64,000 nt of DNA from Pseudomonas lactucae (GCF_016937615.1 NZ_JAFHKI010000058.1:1-64000), one strand, 5' to 3'; positions 21,309 to 32,296 are shown, counted from the stretch's first letter. Made by a program: numbers and translations. Notes: generated by a model from the letters alone, not told the origin.

Positions 21309-23152
21309 ATGAGTGTTTTTCCTATGCAAACCCTGCTCAACCAGATGATCCCGATGCGCGACGGCATCCACTTGGCCACCGACATCTACTTGCCGGCACA
21401 CAGCGAAGGCGCTTTTGCGGTGGTGATCGAACGCACCCCTTATGACAAAAGCAAACCCTCGCGCTCGGAAAAACAACTCGACGGCCAGCACATCAGCCGG
21501 GAGCAAATGGCCGCCCGGTTCACTGAGCAGGGCTTTGTTGCGATCTTCCAGGACTGTCGCGGGCGCTATGCCTCCGAAGGGGTGTTCACCAAGTACACCG
21601 CCGAGGGCGAAGACGGTTTCGACACCCTGGCCTGGATCGTCCAACAGCCCTGGTGCAACGGCAAGGTCGGCAGCATGGGCCTGTCTTACGCCGCCCACAC
21701 GCAATTGGCGATGGCGTGCCTGCATCCACCGGGCCTGAGCAGCATGGTGCTCGACAGCGGAGGCTTCGCCAGTGCCTACCAGTGCGGTATTCGCCAGGGC
21801 GGCGCGTTCGAACTCAAGCAGGCCACCTGGGCCTTTCGCCAGGCCAAGGAAAGCCCCGCCGCCCTGGCCGACCCGCAGGTACGCGACGCGCTGGAGCAGG
21901 AAGACATCCACCAGTGGTTCACGCGTATGCCATGGCAAGCCGGCCAGTCTCCCTTGCGGCATGTGCCGGAGTACGAAACCTACCTGCTGGAACAATGGGC
22001 CCAGGGCGCCTTCAGTGAGTATTGGCGCAAGACCGGGATCTATGCCGAAGGCCACTATGGGCAACTGCCTGATATACCGGTGCTGTTCATGTCCAGTTGG
22101 TATGACGCCTACGTCAGTTCGACATTGGCCAACTACAGCGCCTTCAAGCAAAACGGCACAAAACAGCAGCGCCTGATCATGGGCCCGTGGCTGCATGGCG
22201 ACCGCAATATCAGCCACAGCGGCGACGTGGAGTTCGGCCCTGACGCGACGTTTGACGGTCAGGTCGACAGGGACTGGCTGACCTGCCGCCTGGCGTGGTT
22301 CGAGCAAACCCTCAAGCCTTCGCCGCCGACCTCGGCGGCACCTGTGCAGGTGTTTTTGATGGGCGGCGGCAGCGGCAAGCGCGATCACAACGGTCGCCTG
22401 CAACACGGCGGGCGCTGGCTGCAGTCCGAGCGCTGGCCGCTGCCGGGCAGCCATACCCTGACCCTTTACCTGAATGAGCAAAAACAGCTGACGCCAACCC
22501 TGCCCTCCACGCTCGACGGTGCCTTGAGTTACACCACCGACCCGGCCCACTCGGTCCCGACCATCGGTGGCGCGCTGACCTCCGGTGCGCCGATATTCGT
22601 GGGCGCGCTTTTGACCAGCGCGAGCGCGCCGACTTCTTCGGCACGCGAGGCGACAATCGCCCGCTGAGCGAACGGGATGACGTGCTCAGCTTCCAGACAG
22701 AACCGCTCGCCGCCGACCTGATCGTCGCCGGAGACGTGCAGATCGAACTGTGGATCGACAGCGACGCGCCCGACACCGACTTCACCGCCAAACTGGTGGA
22801 CGTGTACCCGCCCAGCGCCGATTACCCGGACGGCTTTGCGATGAACATTACCGACGGCATACGCCGCTGTCGTTATCGCGATTCCTGGGAACAGCCCACC
22901 CTGCTCACGCCAGGCGAACGGGTGAAGGTGTTGATCGAACCGTTCGCCACCTGCAACCTGTTCAAGCGCGGCCATCGGTTACGCCTGGACATCGCCAGCA
23001 GCAATTTCCCGCGTTTTGACGTCAACCCCAACAGTGGTGAAGCCCCAGGTCAGGCCCGCCATCCAAGAATCGCGCGCAATAGCGTGCACATGAGCAGCGC
23101 AGCCGCTTCATGCCTGCGGCTCACGATAGCGCCCGCCCCGGCGACGCCGTAA
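21309..23152 (+). pseudogene. CocE/NonD-family serine hydrolase (X-Pro peptidase-like), frameshifted
   Basis: A hydrolase of the CocE/NonD family (X-Pro dipeptidyl peptidase S15 type). The N-terminal alpha/beta domain has MRDGIHLATDIYLPA, the oxyanion region FQDCRGRYASEG and the nucleophile motif GSMGLSYAAHTQ. The jelly-roll C-terminal domain (VLSFQTEPLAADLIVAG...) is in a second frame. The break is near 22600-22606, where GTGGGCGCGCTTTT should be GTGGGCGGCGCTTTT; total length is one short of 615 codons. It overlaps functionally with the preceding carrier (4-bp gap) and probably cleaves the imported substrate, perhaps a proline peptide or an ester. The start at 21309 has no strong ribosome-binding site. 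Confidence 0.85.
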
Positions 23153-23314
23153 TCCACCTGGGTCGCCATCGCCGCACCACGAGGATGACCCTTCGTCGCA
23201 GCCCAAAATTAAGCCCTTCAGATTCACACCCAGCCGCCGATAACGGCCTACACCTTGGCTGGCTCAAAAAACAATACCGCCCAGCAAACAGACATCATTC
23301 TTGTGGAGCATTAG

Positions 23315-25234
23315 ATGAACAGCTGGTTCGGTAACATCAGCGTCAACCTCAAACTGGGCCTGGGCTTTGGCCTGGTACTTGTCCTCACCTCGATCCTGGC
23401 CCTCACCGGCTGGACCAGCCTGGGCGGTCTGATCGACCGCAGCAACTGGATGAGCGACATCACCCAGCTCAACGCCTCGCTGACCAAACTGCGCATCGTG
23501 CGCCTGCAATACATGCTGGCCAATGGCGACGAAGCCGTAGCGCAGAACGTACAGACCAGCCTGGACGCCTTCGCGGCCCAACAACAGAAACTGCTCGACA
23601 GTTTCAAGAGTCCGGAAAACGTCAAGCTGCTCAATGAGCAGAAAGCGGTCATCACCGCTTACCAGCAATCGCTGAACAAAATGCGCGAGGCTTACCGTAA
23701 CGGCAACGCCTCGCGCCAGGTGATGGGCGACAAGGCCGACATCGCCAACGCGCAGATCAACGCGCTGGATGCGACGGTGCAACAGATGCCCGAGAGCCCG
23801 GAGCGCTTCGCTCAGTTCCAGGCCGTGACCAATGCCAAGTTCGAGTTCCTGTCGGCCCGCTACGAAGTGCGCGGCTACACCGGTAACGTCAACCCGGATA
23901 CCGAAGCCCGCGCCGCCGCGCAAATTGAAAAAACCATCAGTGGCTTGAAAGACCTCAGTGTCGCCTTCGGCGCCAGCCAGCAAAGCGCGTTGAGCGCGCT
24001 GGAAACCGCCCTGAACGCGTACCGCACCGCCGTGCAGAACTACAAGGTGGCCAACGCCAACATCGTCGCCGCCCGTGCGGAAATGACCACCCAGGGCGCG
24101 GATATCGTCACCATCAGCGACAAGCTCTACGAGATCCAGCTCAACCGCCGCGACGCCGAAAGCGCCCAGGCCCGTAGCCTGCAATTGATCAGCACCTTGC
24201 TGGCACTGCTGGTCGGCATCATCGCCGCGCTGGTGATCACTCGCCAGATCACCCGTCCATTGCAAGACACCCTGGCCGTGGTCGAGCGTATTGCCTCGGG
24301 CGACCTGAGCCACAACATCCAAATCACCCGCCGTGATGAACTGGGCGTGCTGCAACAAGGCATCCAGCGCATGGGCAGCACCTTGCGCGAACTGATCAGT
24401 GGGATTCGTGACGGCGTGACCCAGATCGCCAGCGCCGCCGAAGAACTGTCGGCCGTAACCGAGCAAACCAGCGCCGGGGTGAACAGCCAGAAGATCGAGA
24501 CCGATCAAGTCGCCACCGCAATGCATGAAATGACCGCCACCGTACAAGAAGTGGCGCGCAACGCCGAACAGGCTTCGCTGGCGGCGGCGGATGCCGATGG
24601 CCAGGCCCGCGCAGGCGACAAAGTGGTGGCTGAAGCCATCGCGCAGATCGAACGCCTGGCCGCTGAAGTGGCGCGTTCCACCGACGCCATGAGCCATCTG
24701 CAACAAGAGAGCAACAAGATCGGCAGCGTGATGGACGTGATCAAGGCCGTGGCCGAACAGACCAACCTGCTGGCGCTCAACGCGGCGATTGAAGCGGCGC
24801 GTGCCGGTGAAGCCGGCCGCGGGTTTGCCGTGGTGGCCGACGAAGTGCGTGGCCTGGCCCAGCGCACGCAGAAATCCACCGAAGAAATCGAAGGCCTGGT
24901 CGCCGGCTTGCAGAACGGCACCCAGCAAGTGGCCAACGTGATGAACAACAGCCGCAGCCTCACCGACAGCAGCGTCGAGCTGACACGCAAGGCCGGCGTA
25001 TCCCTGGAAAACATCACCCGTACGGTGTCGAACATCCAGTCGATGAACCAGCAGATCGCCGCCGCGGCCGAACAGCAAAGCGCGGTGGCTGAAGAGATCA
25101 GCCGCAGCATTGTGAATGTGCGTGACGTATCGGAACAGACCGCCACCGCCAGTGACGAGACGGCCAAATCGAGCGTGGAACTGGCGCGGTTGGGTAGCCA
25201 GTTGCAGCAGATGGTTAGTCATTTCCGCGTTTAA
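23315..25234 (+). CDS. Methyl-accepting chemotaxis protein with helical bimodular sensor
   Basis: A 639-residue chemoreceptor: a short cytoplasmic start, membrane segment 1 (residues 12-32), a periplasmic all-helical region of about 250 residues, membrane segment 2 (about 290-312), HAMP, and the signalling domain with the conserved hairpin tip [19 protein letters not shown]. The long helical sensor ([20 protein letters not shown]) resembles the HBM domain of McpS of P. putida, which detects TCA-cycle acids. That ligand is only suggested. No CheB/CheR-binding pentapeptide is seen at the end. Confidence 0.9.
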   Translation: MNSWFGNISVNLKLGLGFGLVLVLTSILALTGWTSLGGLIDRSNWMSDITQLNASLTKLRIVRLQYMLANGDEAVAQNVQTSLDAFAAQQQKLLDSFKSPENVKLLNEQKAVITAYQQSLNKMREAYRNGNASRQVMGDKADIANAQINALDATVQQMPESPERFAQFQAVTNAKFEFLSARYEVRGYTGNVNPDTEARAAAQIEKTISGLKDLSVAFGASQQSALSALETALNAYRTAVQNYKVANANIVAARAEMTTQGADIVTISDKLYEIQLNRRDAESAQARSLQLISTLLALLVGIIAALVITRQITRPLQDTLAVVERIASGDLSHNIQITRRDELGVLQQGIQRMGSTLRELISGIRDGVTQIASAAEELSAVTEQTSAGVNSQKIETDQVATAMHEMTATVQEVARNAEQASLAAADADGQARAGDKVVAEAIAQIERLAAEVARSTDAMSHLQQESNKIGSVMDVIKAVAEQTNLLALNAAIEAARAGEAGRGFAVVADEVRGLAQRTQKSTEEIEGLVAGLQNGTQQVANVMNNSRSLTDSSVELTRKAGVSLENITRTVSNIQSMNQQIAAAAEQQSAVAEEISRSIVNVRDVSEQTATASDETAKSSVELARLGSQLQQMVSHFRV

Positions 25235-25250
25235 AAACCGGCAAAATTAC

Positions 25251-25352
25251 CGTGGCGAGGGAGATTGCTCCCGTGGGGTCGCGAAGCGGCCCTGCGCTGG
25301 CGCTTGGGGGCTGCTACGCAGCCCAACGGGAGCAAGCTTCCTCACCACAGGT
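25251..25352. repeat. REP-like inverted repeat region
   Basis: Between the convergent chemoreceptor and D-aminoacylase genes, GGCGAGGGAG...CTCCCG is followed further on by CGGGAGCAAGCTTCCTC, together with a palindromic GTCGCGAAGCGGCC stretch. This is the kind of long imperfect hairpin often found in fluorescens-group intergenic DNA. The rest of the gap up to 25494 holds no gene that I can see. Confidence 0.6.
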
Positions 25353-25494
25353 GCAAACTTAGACATACTCGGCCCTCCGTAAGTTGGGCCTTACCTCCAG
25401 CGCACTTACTGGAACATGTGAGCCTTTGGATGCGGGTCAGCGCTTCCAGTGAGGCGGCCGGGCTAATGGGCCTCCCGCATTAATCCGGCACGGA

Positions 25495-26952
25495 TTACGA
25501 AAATCCAGCCCGCAAATCCCCACTGCGTTGCAGAAACCGCCCCGCCCGCTCGCCGTTTGCCTGCCCGTCGCTGTAGCTCAACACGCCATTGACCCACACC
25601 CCATCGATGCCTTCTGCCGCGCGCTGCGGCGTTTTGAAATCCGCCACGTCCCGCACCCGCAAAGGATCGAACAACACTAGGTCCGCCCAGTGCCCTTCAC
25701 GAATTTCTCCGCGTTGCGACAGACCGAAACGCGCCGCCGACAAGCCGGTCATCTTGTGCACTGCCGTGTGCAGCGGGAACAACCCGACATCCCGGCTGAA
25801 ATGCCCCAATACGCGTGGAAACGCGCCCCACAACCGTGGGTGCGGAAACGGATCTTCCGGTAAGCCATCGGAGCCCACCATCGACAATGGATGCGCCAGG
25901 ATGCGTCGCACATCCGCCTCGTCCATGCCGTAATACACCGCGCCCGCCGGTTGCAGGCGACGCGCGGCGTCCATCAGCGAAACATCCCACTCGGCAGCGA
26001 TAGCCTGCAGATCGCGCCCGCCCATGTCAGGGTGCGGTGTGGACCAGGTGATGGTGATGCGAAACGCATCGGTCACTTGCTTGAGGTCCAGAGTCGATGA
26101 GCTGGCCGCATAGGGATAACAATCGCAGCCCACAGGATGGGTTTTCGCGGCATTTTCCAACGCCGCCAGCAGTTGCGGACTACGTCCCCAGTTCCCCGCA
26201 CCGGCACACTTGAGGTGGGAAATAATCACCGGCGCCCTGGCATGCCGGCCGATCAGAAACGCCTCGTCCATTGCCTCCAGCACCGGTTCGAATTCGCTGC
26301 GCAGATGGGTGGTGTACACCGCGCCGTATGCGGTCAGCGCCTCACTGAGTTGCAGCACTTCATCGGTCTCGGCATTAAACGCACTGGCATAAGCCAGGCC
26401 TGTGGATAAACCGAGCGCGCCGGCTTCAAGGCTCTCTTGCAACTGCACACGCATGGCCGCGATTTCATTCGGCGTGGCCGTACGATGCAGGTCGTCCATT
26501 TGGTTGCTGCGCAGCGCCGTGTGGCCGATCAGCGCCGCGACATTGACGGCCGGGTGGGCGTGTTCGACGGCGATGCGGTAATCGCTGAAACGCGGATACG
26601 TAAACGCCTCGCGCGTGCCCAGCAGGTTCATCGGGTCCGGCGGATCGTTGCGCAGGCTGATCGGCGACGCGCTGATGCCGCAATTGCCGACGATCACCGT
26701 AGTCACACCCTGGCTGAGCTTGGGCAGCATCTGCGGATAACGGATCACCACAGTATCATCGTGGGTGTGCACGTCGATAAAGCCCGGCGCCAACACGCGG
26801 CCCCGGGCATCGATGACCTGCTCGGCCACAGCTGTGGACAAGTCGCCAATCGCCTCGATACGCCCCTCGCGCAGTCCCACATCGGCGACGTACCCCGGCG
26901 TGTTGCTGCCATCAATCACCAGCGCCTGGCGAATCAGCGTGTCGTACTTCAT
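25495..26952 (-). CDS. N-acyl-D-amino-acid deacylase (D-aminoacylase)
   Basis: A 485-residue amidohydrolase of the D-aminoacylase family, releasing free D-amino acids from N-acyl forms. Metal-binding motifs: GFIDVHTHDDT near residue 60, VGNCGIS near 93 (the cysteine ligand typical of this family), ISHLKCAG near 215 and MVGSDGLPEDP towards the C-terminus. I use the ATG at 26952 (MKYDTLIRQALVIDG); the longer frame overlaps the RpiR gene. It follows that gene by 1 bp and shares a direction with GntP upstream, so the three form an operon. Confidence 0.92.
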   Translation of the reverse strand: MKYDTLIRQALVIDGSNTPGYVADVGLREGRIEAIGDLSTAVAEQVIDARGRVLAPGFIDVHTHDDTVVIRYPQMLPKLSQGVTTVIVGNCGISASPISLRNDPPDPMNLLGTREAFTYPRFSDYRIAVEHAHPAVNVAALIGHTALRSNQMDDLHRTATPNEIAAMRVQLQESLEAGALGLSTGLAYASAFNAETDEVLQLSEALTAYGAVYTTHLRSEFEPVLEAMDEAFLIGRHARAPVIISHLKCAGAGNWGRSPQLLAALENAAKTHPVGCDCYPYAASSSTLDLKQVTDAFRITITWSTPHPDMGGRDLQAIAAEWDVSLMDAARRLQPAGAVYYGMDEADVRRILAHPLSMVGSDGLPEDPFPHPRLWGAFPRVLGHFSRDVGLFPLHTAVHKMTGLSAARFGLSQRGEIREGHWADLVLFDPLRVRDVADFKTPQRAAEGIDGVWVNGVLSYSDGQANGERAGRFLQRSGDLRAGFS

Positions 26953-26953
26953 A

Positions 26954-27814
26954 TCAGTCTCCAAGCGGCAGGCTATCGGGGCCACCGCGATAATCGTCCA
27001 GGGCCAGCTTGATCCGGCGCAGGCGTTCCTGGTTGTCGTCCGGCAGGGCCAACGCCAGCTCGGTGGCGAGCAGGTCAATGGCCAGCAGCATGCCGTAGCG
27101 CGCCGCCGTGGGCTTGTAGATAAAACTGGTTTCGGCCGGTTGCAGCGGCAGCAGCACATCGGCCAATTGCGCCAGAGGCGAATCGGTCAGGGTGATGGCG
27201 ATGATGCGCGTGTCGTAGTTGCGCGCCAGCTCCGTCACCGCCAGCAACTCCGGGGTGAGGCCACTGAGCGAGCATACGATCAACGCATGGTCCGGGCCCA
27301 AAGTGGCGGCGGTGACGCGCATCATCACCGGGTCATGGCAGGCGGCAATCGGGTAGCCCAGGCGCACCAGGCGCACCTGCAACTCATCGCTGCACAGGCT
27401 CGATGGGCCGCCCATGCCGAAGGCATGGATCATCCGCGCCTTGCCCAACAGGCTGACCGCATCGACAAAACTCGCCTGGCTGAACCCCGACAAATGCTGA
27501 CGCAACGTCGCCTCGATATCACCGAGAATCTGCCGGTGAAAGGCCGACTGCTCGGGTAACCCGGCAGGGTCGAGGAAGCGGCTGCCGACACCACTGGCCT
27601 GGGCCAGTTGCAGGCGCAAATCACGCAGGTCGCGGCAACCGACGCTGCGGGCAAAGCGCGACAAGGTCGCCGTGCTGACTTCGGCCCGTTGGGACAATTC
27701 CTCCAGGCTGGCCGATGCGGCAAAGCCCACATCATCGAGCATAAGCTGGGCGATACGCCCTTCGCCGGCGCTGAAGGACGCCTGGCGGGCGCGGATCTGG
27801 TAGAGGATGTCCAT
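26954..27814 (-). CDS. RpiR-family regulator of the D-amino-acid operon
   Basis: A 286-residue regulator with an N-terminal RpiR helix-turn-helix (ASLEELSQRAEVSTATLSRF) and a C-terminal SIS sugar-isomerase-like domain from about residue 120. Here the ligand is more likely an amino-acid derivative than a sugar phosphate, judging by the neighbours. It lies between the GntP carrier (12 bp upstream) and the deacylase, and probably controls its own operon. Confidence 0.88.
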   Translation of the reverse strand: MDILYQIRARQASFSAGEGRIAQLMLDDVGFAASASLEELSQRAEVSTATLSRFARSVGCRDLRDLRLQLAQASGVGSRFLDPAGLPEQSAFHRQILGDIEATLRQHLSGFSQASFVDAVSLLGKARMIHAFGMGGPSSLCSDELQVRLVRLGYPIAACHDPVMMRVTAATLGPDHALIVCSLSGLTPELLAVTELARNYDTRIIAITLTDSPLAQLADVLLPLQPAETSFIYKPTAARYGMLLAIDLLATELALALPDDNQERLRRIKLALDDYRGGPDSLPLGD

Positions 27815-27826
27815 GGGGGCTCCGGG

Positions 27827-29176
27827 TTACAGAAGGCAGGACAGACCGTAGGTCAGAGCGAAGGCCACCACCGAAATCAGGGTCTCCAATACGGTCCAGG
27901 TCTTGAAGGTCTGGATCACCGTCATATTGAAGTATTCCTTGATCAGCCAGAAGCCGCCGTCATTGACGTGGGAAAAAATCACCGAACCCGCGCCAGTAGC
28001 CAACACCAGCAATTCCGGATGTGGATAACCCAGGCCCAGGGCGACCGGGGCTACCACGCCCGAAGCCGTAGTCATGGCTACCGTGGCTGAGCCCGTCGCA
28101 ATCCGCATCAACGCCGCGAACAGCCAGCCCATCACCAGCGGCGACAAGTGGAAGGCATGGGCTAGGCCGAGAATTTCATTGGTAACGCCAGCGTCCACCA
28201 ATATCCGGTTCAAACCGCCACCCGCGCCCACCAGCAAGGTGATGCTCGCGGTCGGCGCCAGGCATTCATTGGTGAACCTGAGGATCGACTCGCGGTTGAA
28301 GCCCTGCGCCAGGCCCAGGGTCCAGAAACTCACCAGGGTCGCCACCAGCAGCGCGATCACCGAGTTGCCGATAAACAGCAGGAACTGGTTGAAGCCCGTA
28401 CCCGGGGTGGAAATCACGTTGGCCCAACCGCCGATCATCATCAGCACCACCGGCAACAGGATGGTGCCCATGGTCAGTGCAAAGCTCGGCAAACGCTCAC
28501 GGGGTTCGCGCTCGATGAACTGGCGTTCCAGCGGGTTTTCCGCCGGCAGGTGAATACGCGGCACAATGAATTTGGCGTACACCGGGCCGGCGATGATCGC
28601 CGTCGGGATACCGATGAGGATCGCATAGAGCACGGTCTGCCCCACTGACGCGTTATACGCCAGCACCGCCATCATCGCCGCCGGGTGCGGCGGCACCAGC
28701 GCATGCACCACCGACAGGCCGGCGACCATCGGCAAGCCGACCATCAGGATCGACACCCCTACCCGCCGTGCCACGGTAAAGGCGATCGGCACCAGCAACA
28801 CAAATCCCACTTCGAAAAACAGCGGCAGCCCCACCAGGAATGCGATGCACACCATGGCCCAATGGGCATTGCGCTCGCCAAACCGGTTGATCAACGTGCG
28901 CGCCACCTGCTCGGCCCCGCCAGATTCGGCCATCATCTTGCCGAGCATGGTGCCCAGCGCCACCACCAGTGCGATATGCCCCAGGGTCTTGCCGACGCCG
29001 GCTTCATAGGACCCCATGATGGTGTCCGCCGGCATCCCGGCCATCAGCGCCAGGCCGATGGACACCAGGGTGATGACGATAAACGGGTTGAGCCGGTAAC
29101 GTGCGATCAGCACGATCAAAGCAATGATGGCGATGGCAGCGTATGCCAATAGCCCGAAGCCCGGTGATGCGGCCAT
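27827..29176 (-). CDS. GntP-family permease
   Basis: A 449-residue inner-membrane symporter of the GntP family with about 12-14 hydrophobic segments and the family motifs GLPLFFEVGFVLLVPI and HALVPPHPAAMM. GntP members carry gluconate, D-serine (DsdX) or related hydroxy acids. Beside a D-aminoacylase gene, a D-amino acid or N-acyl-D-amino acid is the likeliest cargo. First gene of the operon. Confidence 0.88.
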   Translation of the reverse strand: MAASPGFGLLAYAAIAIIALIVLIARYRLNPFIVITLVSIGLALMAGMPADTIMGSYEAGVGKTLGHIALVVALGTMLGKMMAESGGAEQVARTLINRFGERNAHWAMVCIAFLVGLPLFFEVGFVLLVPIAFTVARRVGVSILMVGLPMVAGLSVVHALVPPHPAAMMAVLAYNASVGQTVLYAILIGIPTAIIAGPVYAKFIVPRIHLPAENPLERQFIEREPRERLPSFALTMGTILLPVVLMMIGGWANVISTPGTGFNQFLLFIGNSVIALLVATLVSFWTLGLAQGFNRESILRFTNECLAPTASITLLVGAGGGLNRILVDAGVTNEILGLAHAFHLSPLVMGWLFAALMRIATGSATVAMTTASGVVAPVALGLGYPHPELLVLATGAGSVIFSHVNDGGFWLIKEYFNMTVIQTFKTWTVLETLISVVAFALTYGLSCLL

Positions 29177-29425
29177 GCGGTACTCCTCGGAAAAGGGTCA
29201 CGTCGAATGGGTTGTGAAACTCATAAATCATTACCAAGGAGCGTTTTCAATTTCTATGAAAGTTATTTTCGCCCACGGATAAGGGTTGTCGCGTCGGGAT
29301 ATGCCCAACACCTGTGTATGAAAATTCGAGGGGGGTTCTTACATGAAGATCAGAAAGGTCGGAAACTCAACGGACGCGCTTGAGTCTTAACATTCACATC
29401 CCTTGATTGCCCAGGAAAAACGGAC

Positions 29426-29806
29426 ATGATTCGTACGACATTCGCCGTCAGCGTCTTGCTGCTCGCCCTGTGCGGCACCGCTGCCGCCACCGAGAACCCG
29501 GCGTTGAAAAAGTGCATGGATGGCGCCGACACCACCGCCGACATGGTCACTTGCAACATCAAGGAAACCAAGGTGCAGGACACGCGCCTGAACAAGGCCT
29601 ACCAGACGGCCCTCGCGGCTCAGGAAGGCAATCGCAAGCAGCAGCTGCAAGACGTGCAGCGCCTGTGGATAAAGTACCGCGATGCCAATTGCCAATTTAT
29701 CGGCTCGGCCACCGGCGGCACCATCGACCAGGTCAATGGCACCGGCTGCGTACTTGATATGACCCAGGCACGAGCCCGGGAACTGGAAGACCTGGTCGGG
29801 CCTTGA
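29426..29806 (+). CDS. LprI-like (DUF1311) exported protein
   Basis: A 126-residue exported protein with a signal peptide (cleavage near AAATENPAL, residues 18-26) and the DUF1311/LprI domain with four cysteines (KKCMDG, VTCNIKE, NCQFIG, GCVLDM). M. tuberculosis LprI inhibits lysozyme; the general role in Gram-negatives is unknown. It is convergent with the SulP gene, whose stop is 4 bp away. Confidence 0.85.
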   Translation: MIRTTFAVSVLLLALCGTAAATENPALKKCMDGADTTADMVTCNIKETKVQDTRLNKAYQTALAAQEGNRKQQLQDVQRLWIKYRDANCQFIGSATGGTIDQVNGTGCVLDMTQARARELEDLVGP

Positions 29807-29810
29807 TCAC

Positions 29811-31256
29811 TTACTCGTGATGCACACGAGCGCGCTTGAGCAGCTTCCTGCAGCGCTCCGACAAATGCAGCACGCGCAGGTGCTTGCCGGCCTTGGTGTA
29901 ACGCTCGCGCAGGGTCATCAGCGCGGCAATGGCGGAGTAGTCGACGAAGCTCAGATGGCGGCAATCCAGTGTCACCTCGGCCGGGTCGTTGGCGGGGTCG
30001 AACTGGTTCAAAAACGGCGTGGTCGAGGCAAAGAACAAGGTGCCGTGCAGGCGATAGAGCTTGCTGCCGTCGGCCTCCAGGTGTTCATCGGCATACAACT
30101 CACGGGCCTGCTGCCAGGCAAAATTCAGCGCTGCGATCACGATCCCACACAGCACCGCGGTGGCCAGGTCAGTGAACACCGTGATCACCGTCACCGCGAT
30201 AATCACCAGCACGTCATTGACCGGCACCTTGTTGATCACCCGCAATGAAGCCCAAGCAAAGGTCTGCTGGGACACCACGAACATCACCCCCACCAGCGCC
30301 GCCAGCGGAATGCGCTCGATCAGCGGCGATAGAAACAGGATGAACAGCAGGATCATCACCCCGGCAAACACCCCGGAGAAACGCCCGCGCCCGCCGGAAC
30401 TGAGGTTGATCACGGTTTGCCCGATCATCGCGCAACCGCCCATGCCGCCGAACAGGCCGGAGACTATATTCGCCGCGCCCAGGGCCACGCTTTCGCGGTC
30501 GGGGTAGCCACGGGTCTCGGTGATTTCGTCGGTGAGGTTGAGGGTCAGCAGGGTTTCCAGCAGGCCGACCATCGCCATCAGGAACGCATAAGGCGCAATG
30601 ATGCCCAGGGTTTCCAGGGTCCAAGGGATCTGCGGCAACGCGAAGCTAGGCAGGCCGCCGGCAATGTGCGCCATGTCGCCGAGGGTGCGGGTGGGCAAGC
30701 CTAGCAGGTACACCGCCAGGCCCACGCCGAGGATCGCCACCAGGGCCGGCGGCACCGCGCGGGTGATGCGCGGCAACAGGTAGACGATGGCCATGGTCGC
30801 CACGACCAACCCGCTCATTACATACAACGGCGTGCCGCTGAGCCACTGTTCAGCGTTCTTGAAATGCTCCAGCTGCGCCAACGCGATGATGATCGCCAGG
30901 CCGTTGACGAACCCCAGCATCACCGGGTGCGGCACCATGCGCACCAGCTTGCCAAGGCGCAACAGGCCGAACGTCATCATGATCAGCCCGCCCAACAACA
31001 CCGTTGCCAGCAGGTACTCCACGCCGTGCTGCACCACCAGCGCGACGATCACCACCGCCATCGATCCCGCCGCCCCCGAGACCATGCCCGGACGACCACC
31101 GAACAACGCAGTGAGGGTGCAGATGATAAAGGCGCCATACAGGCCCATCAGCGGGTTGAGATGGGCGACCAAGGCAAAGGCGATGCACTCGGGCAGCAGC
31201 GCGAAAGACGTAGTAAGGCCGGCCAGGGCATCGGCGCGCAGACGGGAGAGGTTCAT
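29811..31256 (-). CDS. SulP-family anion transporter
   Basis: A 481-residue SulP transporter: about 12 membrane segments (residues 20-390) and a C-terminal STAS domain (EVTLDCRHLSFVDYSAIAAL). Bacterial members carry bicarbonate, sulfate or dicarboxylates. No carbonic anhydrase gene is adjacent. Two starts are possible; the ATG at 31256 (MNLSRLRADALAG) matches related proteins better than the one at 31271. Confidence 0.88.
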   Translation of the reverse strand: MNLSRLRADALAGLTTSFALLPECIAFALVAHLNPLMGLYGAFIICTLTALFGGRPGMVSGAAGSMAVVIVALVVQHGVEYLLATVLLGGLIMMTFGLLRLGKLVRMVPHPVMLGFVNGLAIIIALAQLEHFKNAEQWLSGTPLYVMSGLVVATMAIVYLLPRITRAVPPALVAILGVGLAVYLLGLPTRTLGDMAHIAGGLPSFALPQIPWTLETLGIIAPYAFLMAMVGLLETLLTLNLTDEITETRGYPDRESVALGAANIVSGLFGGMGGCAMIGQTVINLSSGGRGRFSGVFAGVMILLFILFLSPLIERIPLAALVGVMFVVSQQTFAWASLRVINKVPVNDVLVIIAVTVITVFTDLATAVLCGIVIAALNFAWQQARELYADEHLEADGSKLYRLHGTLFFASTTPFLNQFDPANDPAEVTLDCRHLSFVDYSAIAALMTLRERYTKAGKHLRVLHLSERCRKLLKRARVHHE

Positions 31257-31369
31257 GAGGTACCAGGGCATTGCGGGGGATTAGGCGGGGAATGGTACGA
31301 AATTGCGCTCGGTGGGGCCAGTAATGTGTCACGAGAGTTAAATTGGATAGCACTCTTCGGGAGCCCCAT

Positions 31370-32266
31370 TCAGCACGCATATCGCGCCAGCTTGGCCTGG
31401 ATAAAATCCAGGAAACACTGGATGCGCAACGCCAACTGCGAATTGCGGTAGAACACCGCGTGGATCGGCTGGCGATAACCACTGTTGAACGTTTCCAGCA
31501 CCGGCACCAGGCGCCCGGCGTCGATATCGGCGCTGGTCATGAAGTTCGACAGACAACAAATACCCTGCCCTTGCAGTGCCAACTGGCGCAGGGTTTCGCC
31601 GCTGGACGCGGCAATACCCGGCTCGATCAGCCAACGATCGCCTTCCACATGGCGCAGCGGCCAGTGGTTGAGGGTTTCGGTCTGGGTGAAGCCAAGCAAG
31701 GTGTGCTTCGCCAGGTCGGCGACGGTCTGCGGCGCACCGTACTGCTTGAGGTAATCGGGGCTGGCGAGGATATGCAGCGGGGTGCAGCCGAGTGAACGCG
31801 CGTGCAGGGTGGAATCCGCCAGGGCACCGATACGGATCGCGATGTCGGTGCTCTGCTCCAGCAAGTCGATGATCAGGTCATCGCTATTGAGCTCCAACTG
31901 GATATCCGGATAGAGGCTGCGAAACTCCGCGATGTACGGCACGATCCCATGCAGCATGAACGGCACCGCAGCGTTGATGCGCAACCGCCCGGCGGGGTTC
32001 CTCTGGCGCGATGACAAGCGCTCTTCCAGCTCATCCATCTGCGCCAGGATCAGCTTGGCCTGCTCGAAGAAGTACTTGCCCTCCTCGGTCAGGTCCATGC
32101 GCCGCGTGGTGCGGTTGATCAGCGTGGTGTCGAGCTTGGCCTCCAGGCGCGACAAGGTGCGGCTGACCGCCGACGGCGTCTGCCCGACCTGCTCCGCCGC
32201 CGCCGAAATCGAGCCGCACTCGATGACGCTGACGAAGATCTGTAACTCATCGGATCGGGCTTTCAC
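31370..32266 (-). CDS. LysR-family regulator downstream of mdaB
   Basis: A 298-residue LysR regulator with helix-turn-helix GSISAAAEQVGQTPSAVSRT near residues 20-38 and a sensing domain of the CrgA type (NPAGRLRINAAVPFMLHG). The GTG at 32266 is preceded by GAGG at a good distance, so I prefer it to the ATG at 32281. It lies 30 bp after mdaB in the same direction and may control it. Confidence 0.85.
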   Translation of the reverse strand: MKARSDELQIFVSVIECGSISAAAEQVGQTPSAVSRTLSRLEAKLDTTLINRTTRRMDLTEEGKYFFEQAKLILAQMDELEERLSSRQRNPAGRLRINAAVPFMLHGIVPYIAEFRSLYPDIQLELNSDDLIIDLLEQSTDIAIRIGALADSTLHARSLGCTPLHILASPDYLKQYGAPQTVADLAKHTLLGFTQTETLNHWPLRHVEGDRWLIEPGIAASSGETLRQLALQGQGICCLSNFMTSADIDAGRLVPVLETFNSGYRQPIHAVFYRNSQLALRIQCFLDFIQAKLARYAC

Positions 32267-32296
32267 AGGCGGTCCTCGCAATCGGTTCCGCGCAGC

